A program made the position numbers and the translations under genes. Positions 41,693 to 51,600 of a stretch of DNA of 64,000 bases are shown here, one piece after another (within the stretch, counting starts at the first letter, position 1; the number at the start of each line of letters is the position of its first letter). The notes beneath the pieces were generated by a model. The model ran no database searches. It had not been told where the DNA came from and saw only the letters and a list, made by a program, of their open reading frames with translations. This DNA is from Strigamia acuminata (taxonomy: Eukaryota > Arthropoda > Chilopoda > Geophilomorpha > Linotaeniidae), in NCBI GenBank assembly GCA_949358305.1, contig OX442314.1:37979211-38043210 (forward strand), read 5' to 3'.

Positions 41693-42261
41693 TGTGACCA
41701 GCTGCCCACGCAGGTTGGTCACTTGCCTGCAACACACGGCACTCAGAGCAGCTCTTGCTGTTTCTCATGCGCAACCTGTTGCGGTCCCCCGCAACTACCG
41801 TAGGTGGATCTGCGGGCCATTGGTTCTTTCAATCGGGACCCGGATGTGGTAGACCCCCCCAGAGGCCAAGGAGTTCTCTCTTAGCCAGCAAGGCGAACGG
41901 TCGCTTCCACGACCGCTTCACCAAACTGATGACAATGACGACCCGAACAATCGGCGTGGCGACTCTGTCTCCCACCGAGACCTGAGCGTCCGTGTACGCC
42001 GATGCGGCCGACTTGTATTCCGACCACACGTGTCATACGGCCAATGGATGCCGTTTCATGCGGTCTGGTTAGGGATAGCTGTTTGCAGCCACCGCATTGG
42101 GAAATGCACCATGAGACACGACATCTTACCCCTAGACAACAATAAATGTAATTAAACTAAACGTATGTCTCCTGTGTATTTCGTAGAATTTCTTTTCATG
42201 TGTGTTGTGTCCAGCGTCCCGTCGCTCTCCCGACCACGTGGCGTTCGTCCAAACACTCACA
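41693..42261 (+). repeat. Solo LTR of the element B family
   Basis: Runs from TGTGACCAGCTGCCCA to AAACACTCACA and is flanked by TCCT on both sides (41689-41692, 42262-42265). Diverged from the B LTRs, about 569 bp, opposite orientation. AATAAA lies at about 42140. A solo LTR with target duplication is the product of LTR-LTR recombination. Confidence 0.8.
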
Positions 42262-42659
42262 TCCTAATCAGTTGGAAACAAGTAAATATAAGAAAAACTA
42301 CAGGATTTTACATTGCTGCTGCAGATTGCCGCCAGAGTGCGCTACTATCAAACAAAAACGTGCTTTTTCTTTGCAATTAAAAAAAAACAAAATTCACAGG
42401 TTTATAGGGCATTAAGCCAGCTGCAAACTGAGACTGGTTCCAGAATTTATCGAAACTTTTTTAACATCGAAAAAAGCAGTTTTAGAGTCGAGTCGGACGA
42501 TTTGGCCTCCATTAAAGTTTTAGTCGCGTACAGGTGGCGCTAGCAAACAGACAAACAAACAATCATTCATGTCAAGTTAAATAAAAGCCTTTAAAAACGA
42601 TTTCAATTTGAATCTTTCATTTCTTTTATCGGTACATTTTATCCGCGGGTAAACTTATT
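42262..42659. other. Intergenic, no gene seen
   Basis: AT-rich, between the solo LTR and the last exon of the first PGAM5 copy. Nothing supported. Confidence 0.4.
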
Positions 42660-45359
42660 TCAATAATCCGTAATAAATTTCGACGGAATGTGACCAGTTT
42701 CGCCGATTTTTGCCACGTGAACGTGGCCATTAGGACTGATAACGAGCCACGTGATGCTGGCGTTGGGCAATGAAAATCGTAGCCACGCTTCGGGAGGCAA
42801 TTGTAAGGCTCTGTAATAAAAAATAAAAAAAATTCTAAATAAAAAACAAATACAATTCTGTTTTTACACTATTTCTTTGCAGAAAATATTTCGAAAATTC
42901 CGTGTGTTTTTTTTTGTATATCTACAGTGTAAAAACAGAATTGGGTCTACCTCATTTCAACTCGACATTACCTACACACGAAATATCGTATAACGTTTGC
43001 GTGACAAACTATAATTTCGTACGTACTTCGCCTGAAACCCAACCTGGTAAAATACTTGCGAAAAGCTTCTTCCAACCTGGGCCCATCATCAGCCAACAAC
43101 TGAAATAAAAATGAAATCAATTTTCAGTGTCAAAACTTCAAATTTGCGCATCCAATTCACTTCCTGTAGCGAGACGCTATCTATCTCTGAGAAACTTTTG
43201 ATTGGCGGCGACGGTTCGAATGGCACTCCGTCATCGAGCAAATTGTCGGAAATAACTTTATGTCCGAAGCTCGGGCGGGCATTTTGCGCGAGAATAACGG
43301 CAGTTTCTATCGCCTTTGGCAAGCTCGATGATGGGACCTGAAGGTTGAAATTTGAGACGAGAGCACATGCAGAGTCCGCCAGAAAAATGTACACAAACGC
43401 TTCTAATGGACTTTCTAAAGAAGTGTGCCAGGAGAGAGGATTATTTTCGACCTAGATTCCTTTCGAATACAACACCACGGTGTTATACCGGGTGGCCCAC
43501 ATAAAAGCGGCCCGAAAATGTGTGTATGTAATATTATGGGGCCGCTTTTATGTGGGCCACCCGGTATTTCAACCAAAACGAACAACTTAAATTTTTCGAT
43601 CGGACGTCATAATAACTTAAGGGGCCGTCCATAAATTACGTAACGCCCCAAGGGGGGGGGGGTTTCAAATTTTGTTACAGATCATTAGTAAGGGAGAGGG
43701 GGGGTTCTCAAAAATGTTACGGTCCATGAAAAAAATTGTTTAATGTTTAAAAATTGAAAATATAAGTGTTTTTGAGATTGACTTTTGAAAACTTTTGGGG
43801 GGGTAAATTCAGTTTTATTACGTAATTAGGGGGGTGGGGGTTTGGGAATTTTTTACGGCCATGTTACGGAGGGGGGGGGGAGGGGGTCTAAAATGGCCTA
43901 ACGGCTGTATATGTATGTATCTGAAATATTTTTATTTTTAAAAGATTTTACCAACTTCTCAGCAACCGTTTAACCTTTGATTCTTTGAAATTTTAACCTT
44001 TGAATTTCAGGACAAAATCTGAATATAACACCATCGTGTTGTATCGAATTTTTTGACCATGTTTAGAAATTCTAGGTTTTTTGACAAACTCGAATTTCAT
44101 AACACCATCTTGTTATTTTCGGGTGAAGACGGTAGGAATATTTTTTACTTTTGGCAAAACTGGATTCCATTCGACCAGGAATATTTTCGACCAAGAATTT
44201 TTTCGACCAGAATTCCTCTCGACCAGGATTCCTTTCGTCTGGAAAAATTTTCGACTAGGTTGAAAGGAATCCTGCATTTTTGTTTTTATTTTTATTTTTA
44301 TCATTTAGTTTATTTTTCTCTTTATGTGTAGATGATTTTATCATTTTTCGGAGTTTTCTCATCACTTTGTATCATTTTTGATGTTTATTTTCTTATTTTC
44401 GACCAGGTTTCATTTCATTCAGGTCGAAAATAATCCTGGTCGAAAGATATCCTGGTCGAAAATAATCCTGGTCGAAAGAAATCCTGGTTTAAAGAAATCC
44501 TGGTTTAAAGAAATCCTGGTTTAAAGAAATCCTGGTTTAAAGAAATCCTGGTTTAAAGAAATCCTGGTCGAAAGAAATCCTGGTCGAAAGAAATCCTGGT
44601 CGAAAGAATTCCTGGTCGAAAGAAATCCTGGTCGAAAGAAATCCTGGTCGAAAGAAATCCTGGTCGAAAGAAATCCTGGTTGAAAGAAATCCTGGTCGAG
44701 AGGAATCCTGGTTGAGAGGAATCCTGGTCGAAAACATTGGCGGTCGAAAAATATCAGGTCGAAAATAATCCAGTCGAAATTTATCTAGTATTGGTCGAAA
44801 GGAATTCAGTTTGGTAACCACTGGTGTATACATTTTTCTGGCGGACTCTGACTCTTGCTAGTGAGAACCGACCTTAGCGAAAAAAGGATACCTCATTGAG
44901 TTTAATCTGTCGGAAGTGAATTTAACTTGCATTTTGCCTGTAAGGAAAATATTAATCCGATTAAAAATTATGTAAATTGATAATCAAAACCGAGTTCTGT
45001 TAATCCTTCATCGCCATCATCTTCGGATTGGCCGTGTCGAATTAGAAAAATGTTTCTGAATCCTCTTGGATTTCTAGGCATTATTACTTTTCCGGTCGTT
45101 TCATCTTTCACTATTTTTGGTTCGCGACTGCAAAAACAACAAAAATAATTTAATTGAATTGTTTATTTTTTGCTATTTCAGAATTTTACCCGTCCCAGTT
45201 TTTGTCCCAGACGACGCCCCATGGATTTGGGGCCTCGGCGTAGCACCATGGATTTGGGGCCTCGGCGTAGCACAAATGTTTGTTTAGTCGGTGGAGTAGT
45301 ACGGCTGTTGTGATTCCTATTGCAGCTAGGCTTTTATTAGCAATTCTGTGCCAAATCAT
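42660..45359 (-). CDS. PGAM5: PGAM5 copy 1 (mitochondrial Ser/Thr phosphatase), with insertion
   Basis: Histidine-phosphatase-superfamily protein of the mitochondrial membrane. Exons on the minus strand: 45359-45190 (ATG, membrane-spanning start, ending WDKNWDG); 45127-44991 (IFLIRHGQ, the RHG catalytic motif); about 44938-44888; an exon ending 43161 ([11 protein letters not shown] and GVPFEPSPP, equivalent to the GAPIEPDPP region); 43099-42972 (CHANVIRYF, second catalytic His); 42810-42660 ([25 protein letters not shown]). Phases agree except between the third exon and the one ending 43161. There a 1.5-kb TIR-bounded insertion (43370-44850) sits where copy 2 has continuous coding sequence, and I find no acceptor that keeps the frame. 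Exon 1 has an internal direct repeat (CYAEAPNPW twice). It may be disrupted. Confidence 0.85.
43488..43564. mobile_element. Miniature palindromic element (mariner-like MITE)
   Basis: CCGGGTGGCCCACATAAAAG... is mirrored by ...CTTTTATGTGGGCCACCCGG with about 26-bp arms and a short centre, flanked by TA on both sides (43486-43487, 43565-43566). TA target duplications and this size suit a Tc1/mariner-type MITE. Confidence 0.75.
44400..44790. repeat. 16-bp tandem repeat
   Basis: About 20 units of AAATCCTGGTCGAAAG, some with GGTTTAAAG. Scattered single units (GACCAGGAT...) occur upstream from about 44170. It lies inside the TIR-bounded insertion. Confidence 0.9.
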
Positions 45360-45626
45360 GTGTGAAAAATGTTTTAAAATAATAAAAATGGAAATTTAGT
45401 TGAGCCGAAACGAAAAATTTGAACGTGTATGTACGGAAAAGCTCGAGATTTGTGCTCGAGCGTGCAAATGCAAATGGCCGCCCTGGTAAAGCTAAAACCA
45501 GAAAGAGTCTCTTTTTTAAATTTTAAATTTCTTGCGCAGTGTATGTTAAAATAATTTTTTTTTTACAAATAAAACCCAAATTAATTATCTTTATTACAAA
45601 CTTGATGAGATACATTTTGAAAAATG

Positions 45627-47597
45627 TCAAAACTCGGTAATGTGGCCCTTTGGAAGATGGCCGCATACGCCGATTTCTTTTGCCCTCACGTACCCGTCGG
45701 AGGAAATCTGAATCCACGTGATACTACAATTACGCAAAGAAAATCGTAGCCACGCTTCAGGAGGCAACTGCAACACTCTAAAAAACGGAATTTAAAAACC
45801 TTAAAGAGAGAAAAAGCGAGGCGAATTCGATTACTTCCGATTCTAGTACACTTGTGAGTTTAAGTCGGCGTCAAAAAGCCACTCACAAATGTACGGGAAT
45901 TTGAAATCGCTTAAAATCACCGGCAAATGAAATATCGTATCACATTCGGATGTGTAACAACGATATCATACGTATCGTGTTTCTCGTCAACGTCGGACCG
46001 ATAAAACAACGAGCGAAACGCAAATTCCATTCTCGCGGCATTTTTGAATACACCCTGAAATTCGTACAAATTCGATTAACCGACGACATGCTTTGAGGCT
46101 CTGGATTTACCGGTGCGGGATCACCGGATTCCGTGACCAAGTGCGCCGACGGTGGATCCGGTTCAATCGCAACTCCGTCGCGAAGAGGTTCGTACGTCGT
46201 TGCGCACTTCTTCGGCCTGAGAAAATTCGCGATGATGTTCGCAGTTTCCAAGCAGTTTGCACCGTCCGAAGTTTGGATGAAGTGGTTGTACTCGTGGTTT
46301 AATGACGCCAATCTATAAGCGGTCAATTCCGCCTGCTGTTGTCCTGTTTTACAATCAATTGATTAAGGTAAATGTGCTGGGCCTCCTGAACCTGGTCAAA
46401 AAATGCATTTTTTGGTGCAAAATGTATTTTTTCACTCTTATTTCACAAGAAAATTCATTATTTCACTGGAAAATGCATTGTTTCGTCTGAAAATGCAATG
46501 TTTTCAGCTCAAATTTAAATTTTTCACTCTTTTTTCACATGAAAATGCATTATTTCACTGAAAAATGCATTTTTTTGTTTGAAAATGCATTATTTCACTG
46601 GAAAATACATAGTTTTGTCTGAAAATGCAATGTTTTCAGCTGAAAATGCAATGTTTTCAGCTGAAAATGCAATGTTTTCAGCTGAAAATGCAATGTTTTC
46701 AGCTGAAAATGCAATGTTTTCAGCTGAAAATGCAATGTATTTAGCTCAAATTTAATTTTTTTCACTCTTTTTTTCACATGAAAATGCATTATTTCACTGG
46801 AAAATGCATTGTTTTGTCTGAAAATGCAATGTTTTCAGCTGAAAATGCATTGTTTTGTCTGAAAATGCAATGTTTTCAGCTGAAAATGCATTGTTTTGTC
46901 TGAAAATGCAATGTTTTCAGCTGAAAATGCAATGTTTTCAGCTCAAAATTAATTTTTTCACTCTTTTTTCACATGAAAATGCATTATTTCACTGGAAAAT
47001 GCATTGTTTTGTCTGAAAATGCAATGTTTTCAGCTCAAAATTTAATTTTTCACTCTTTTTTTCACATGAAAATGCATTATTTTACTGGAAAATGCATTGT
47101 TTTGTCTGAAAATGCAGTGTTTACAGCTCAAAATTAATATTTTCCCCCATAAAAACGCATTTTTCCGCCTGCAAATGCATTTTTGGGCTGAAAATATTGC
47201 GAGAAAGTCATTTCTGAATATTCATGTCCCCCCTGGAATTGATTGATTATTAACTTGTACAATTTATACAATTAACCTAGAGTTGTTAATCTTTTGTCTC
47301 GATTCATTTGCCCATTTGTAATGAGTATTATGTTGCGGTGACTGCGAAAATCCGATCCTTTGGGTTTAAACAAATGTTCCAGCTGTTTCCTGCGGATGAA
47401 CAAATAAAAAATCAGATTAATCGACCCGAAATTCCAGCTATGTTTTACCCGTCCCAGTCCTTGTTCCACTGCGGGCCCCGTTGCAGGCCGTCGGTGTAGC
47501 AGAAATCATTGTTCAACCTGTGGATTGCGAGGGTAATGGTGCTAGCTCCTGCCGCTGCTAATCCATTGATTAATCCTCTCCAAATCGGGACAGTCAT
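45627..47597 (-). CDS. PGAM5: PGAM5 copy 2, catalytic RHG motif lost
   Basis: Five exons on the minus strand with consistent phases and GT-AG sites: 47597-47449, 47389-47277, 46343-46081, 46054-45921, 45777-45627 (269 residues). The N-terminus MTVPIWRGLINGLAAAGAS carries a membrane segment and ends PQWNKDWDG, as in copy 1. The second exon reads NIILITNGQ where active PGAM5 has IRHGQ, so the phosphohistidine and its Arg are gone. The second catalytic region reads VTHPNVIRYF (His kept). GVAIEPDPP and [12 protein letters not shown] are conserved. Intron positions match copy 1, showing a tandem duplication. The long second intron holds a 21-bp satellite. It looks like a pseudophosphatase rather than a dead gene, because the frame and splice sites are intact. 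Confidence 0.88.
46390..47190. repeat. 21-bp tandem satellite in PGAM5 copy 2 intron
   Basis: Unit GAAAATGCAATGTTTTCAGCT and variants (GAAAATGCATTGTTTTGTCT), about 35 copies, each palindromic around TGCA. Blocks are separated by AATTTTTCACTCTTTTTTCACAT-like spacers, giving a higher-order repeat. Confidence 0.9.
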
Positions 47598-47934
47598 ATA
47601 AAAAATGCTCACAATTTAAATTCAAAACGAATTATTTTAAAATTTAAGTTTGATTTTTTTAGGGGTCTTCTTTGTACACGAAAAATTTCGATTTTTAAGA
47701 AACAAACGGCGCTCGAGATCCGAGCTCCTAGCGGCGCATTTTAGAACTCACGAAACAAATCGTTTGTTTATTATTGTTTACTATTGCATTGTTGTTTGAA
47801 TTAAATTTTGGACACGGATGGAAATGAGTAAATGTTTTGAGCAATTTTTTCGACCGAAGGTTAACAATTCTGTCGGCAGGTGATTTCAGGAGGTTAATAA
47901 TTCTGTCGGTAGGTGTTCGGCATCGCCTAGTGAT

Positions 47935-47976
47935 TTCAGGATAAATTACGAGCCATGTGATACTGCCAAGATGTTT
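47935..47976 (-). pseudogene. Scrap of a third PGAM5 last exon
   Basis: The minus strand encodes LGSITWLVIYPE, matching SITWLVISP of copy 1 and the same place in copy 2. Flanking codons do not match. It lies directly upstream of copy 2. Confidence 0.5.
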
Positions 47977-48632
47977 TAATATCACATGTAAACATTTGTT
48001 AACGTACATTAAACGTCCTATCTAGTGTCAATATAACAAAAAACTTTGGTTTTGTATATATTTAGTCACGTTTTCTACGCATTTAGTCAAATCAGCCGCC
48101 ATAATGCGCAATAGCGCAATCTAGTGGCAGATATTGACATTTATTTTCATACAGTAGTGAATTTCTTTAGAAAATAAACATTAAAATTATAATCCAAAAA
48201 TACGTTTCTATCAAATGGTGATGGAGAGATCAATAAAATCAATAAAAAAAAACATTCTTTATTACCCAGAATACCTTTGAGACGTTGTCAAGGCAACTGA
48301 GGAAGTGAAGCAGCCGACACGCAAACAGGCAGGCCTCAACTTGTGCTGGCTGCAGTGAATTTATCCAGTTTGGCCACCTGAACAGCGTTTTAACTTATTT
48401 GGCACAAATTCGACCCTGTAAGTAACGACTGGCGATCAATAACGCAGAATTTGAACACAAAAGAGACGCACACCTTTGAAAAACGTACAAAACCGAACTA
48501 TTTTCAGCACAAATTTCAAAATCAACTAACACCAACCGCATTTTTATTATTTTTCTAACATTTCTTATTCACCACGGACCTAAAAACGTATAATTTCTTT
48601 TACGATTATCTTTACAGGGTTTAAAAGACATC
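47977..48632. other. Intergenic / CFAP57 promoter region
   Basis: AT-rich spacer between the divergent PGAM5 copies and CFAP57. No TATA or other motif I would defend; the CFAP57 ATG is at 48633. Confidence 0.4.
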
Positions 48633-51600
48633 ATGTTAGCCTGCTTGCAAACAAAGTACATATTCGGTGTCAAAGATCAAATCAAATCAAACGTCCATTT
48701 CATCGACGAACACACACTGGTGTATCCGAGTGGAATCAATGTCGTTGTTTACCACATCGACCACAGGACACAGAACTATATTCCTCCACATCCGAAAGGC
48801 AGAGGAATGACATGTCTGGTGGTGAGTCCCGACCGAACTCGCCTGGCCATTGCAGAGCGGGGAGAACAAAAGGCCATCATCAACATGTACGATCCCTCAA
48901 CTAGAAGAAGAATTAAGACCTTAGTGTCACCCGAAGTACAATGCAGAGAGTATGTGAGCATGGCTTTCGCGTCTGACGGCAAACACTTCATGGCGCAAGG
49001 TGGGGCTCCGGATTGGACACTCACCTACTGGTTGTGGGAGAAAAACAGACTTTTGGGGACTATTTGTAGCAGTAATCTGCAGACACTGACACCGGTTTCT
49101 GAGGTGATTTGCTGTGGTGGGAAAAGATGTGAATTTATTTAATTTTAATTATTTTGATTTTCTTAGGTGCTTTTTCATCCATTTGATCACCTGGTTGTGT
49201 GCGCTGTCGGGCCCTCGGTTTTTCGATGTTTGAAGTTTACCGAAGGATCGTTCAAGTATGGGCCTGTGCCCAAATTAGAAGGGATTTCGTTTACGTGCGC
49301 TCATTGGGTTAACGAAGACCGTATTATTGCTGGGAGTGATTCTGGTGAAATTATAGTGATCGACCATTTTGAGCTGAAGAGTATTATTAGTGTTCAGAAA
49401 ATGGTGCGCGTTGATGCTAATCAAGAAGAAATGCGGTGAGTGGATTAAATAGAACTAAGCTTTCGGTTTGGGAGATGGTCGAAATGCGACCGTTCGCCTT
49501 GCTGGCTGTTTAACAACTCGTGGATTGCTACCTGGTTGCGGGGAACCGCAACGGGTGCGCGAGAGACGCGAGAGACGCGAGAGATGCACCAAGTGCCTTG
49601 TGCTGCAGGTGAGTGATCAGCGTGATCTGCGCGCAGGGGCAGCTGGTCACAAATTTTAATGATGCAATAATGAGAAGAATTCTGGTTGGTTTTGACGGTG
49701 TAGAGGTAGACGTCATTTACAGGGAACCGCAACGGGTTCGCGAGAGACGCGAGAGCTGCACCAAGTGCCTTGTGCTGCAGGTGAGTGATCAGCGTGATCT
49801 GCGCGCAGGGGCAGCTGGTCACAAATTTTAATGGTGCAATAACGAGAAGAATTCTGGTTGGTTTTGACGGTGTAGACGTCGTTTACAGGTTCAGTTTTAG
49901 TGCATTAGGATGTGGTGTCGAGATTTAAATGGATTCCATTGGCCAAATAGAATTAGTTTAATTATTTGAATAGAAACTGGTGTGTATGTGGTCATAAATC
50001 ACTTTTCTTTATATTTTCAAACAGAAATCGTGGTGATAAATTGGAAGAACTTCCTGAATATCAAATATTTGCAAATACTAGCCCGGTGAACTTCATTCAT
50101 TCATATTCAAAAGGAGTTTTTGTTTCTTGTGGCTCTGGATCGGTTTATTTCTTTGAAAAAGTGCAGGATGAAAAAGAAACGACTTACAGGCAGACAAAAA
50201 TGCTGAGCGTGAGCAATATAACTTGATTTGGATCAATCTATTGTTTGTTTAAAAAAAAAAATAATGTATGTTTTAGATTCCTCAAGATCCACTGTGTGCC
50301 GACCCGGCCAGACCCGAGGAGCAGATTTGTCAACACATTTCGATTAGCCCTGGCGAAGAGTTGTGCGTTGTAAGCACTAATCAATTACAGCTATTTTGTA
50401 TGAATTTAACAACATTTGACATATACAAGGTAGAGACAATCACGTTTGTTTGTGATAAAATGGAAATAGGAAAAAAAATTGCGTGTATTTCAGAGCTTTC
50501 AAGTGCATTTTGACTTCTTGGTTACTCCGTTTCACTCCAAACCAATTGTGGATTTGGATTTGTGTATACGAAAACCAATAGCAGTCACTTGCAGCGTCGA
50601 CAATTCAATTCGACTGTGGAACTACGAATCGAACACGGAGGTTTTGCATAAGGAATTTAGCGAAGAAGTATTGTGCATTGCAATTCATCCTGCAGGTCTT
50701 TTTTTCCCATAAATATTTTACGTGTTTTGTACATTTATTTGTGATTTATTAATTTTTTTGTTAGGGTACATACTAATTGTTGGTTTCAACGATAGAGTTA
50801 GATTGATGACCGTGTTGATTGACGACCTCAAGGTGTTTAAAGAACTTAATCTGAAATCGTGTAGAATTGCTACGTTCAGCCACGGTGGCCATTTGTTTAC
50901 TGCCATGCAAGGCAATGTGATACAAGTGTACAGCGCCATTTCATTCGATTTGGTGCAAAGCTTAAAAGGGCATCACACAAAGGTGAGCGGGACGGAGTGT
51001 TAATTATTTAGGGTTAGGATAAATGCATAAATGCATAGGAATTATTTTTATTCAATAAAAAGCTGAAATTGGCTATAAATGCATATTTTCCAAAAATTAA
51101 AAAATAAATGCATAAATCGCCAGTTTTCCGGGAAAAACGGGGATTTGTGTTTTTTTTTAACGATGCATAACATGTAGGTACAGTGTAAGCTGCGTAGCCC
51201 GGACATAGCACTGTCCGGACAGCTGTGTGGTCTGGACAAGTTTGCCGGGGCCCGAACCCAACCAATAAGGAGCAATGCTAAATTTGCTCTTTGGTCCGGA
51301 CAGCTCTCATTTAACACCTGATTTTACTAGAATAAATTTTTTTATTTTGCATATTTTTATTTTGCATATTTTTATTTTTATTTTGCATATTTTTGTTTTT
51401 ATTTTGCATAAAATGGAATTTTTGGTGCATATTTTATGTGCATAAAACGAATTTTATTTTGCATAAATATCCGGGGTCTAAATTATTAATAATTAATAAT
51501 TATTATAAATAATTATTACTTATTGTTGTTTAGGTGACATCGTTAGCATGGACTTACGACGACACCAGTATAGTTTCTTGCGGCGTCGATGGTGCGGTAT

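Larger units (their letters stand above)
43370..44850. mobile_element. TIR-bounded insertion inside PGAM5 copy 1
   Basis: The ends are 25-bp inverted repeats CAGAGTCCGCCAGAAAAATG... (43370-43394 and 44826-44850) with one mismatch. Inside are a small TA-flanked palindrome, a G-rich segment starting GGGGCCGTCCATAAATTACG (43621) and a 16-bp tandem array. No transposase. No clear target duplication. Confidence 0.65.

Noticed and set aside
43621-43900. GGGGCCGTCCATAAATTACG segment as a separate MITE
   Set aside because: Inverted matches are interrupted by long G runs and I could not place both ends, so it is only mentioned within the TIR element.
44400-47190. CRISPR-like arrays (short regular repeats)
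   Set aside because: Units are contiguous without unique spacers, the genome is animal, and the arrays lie in introns.
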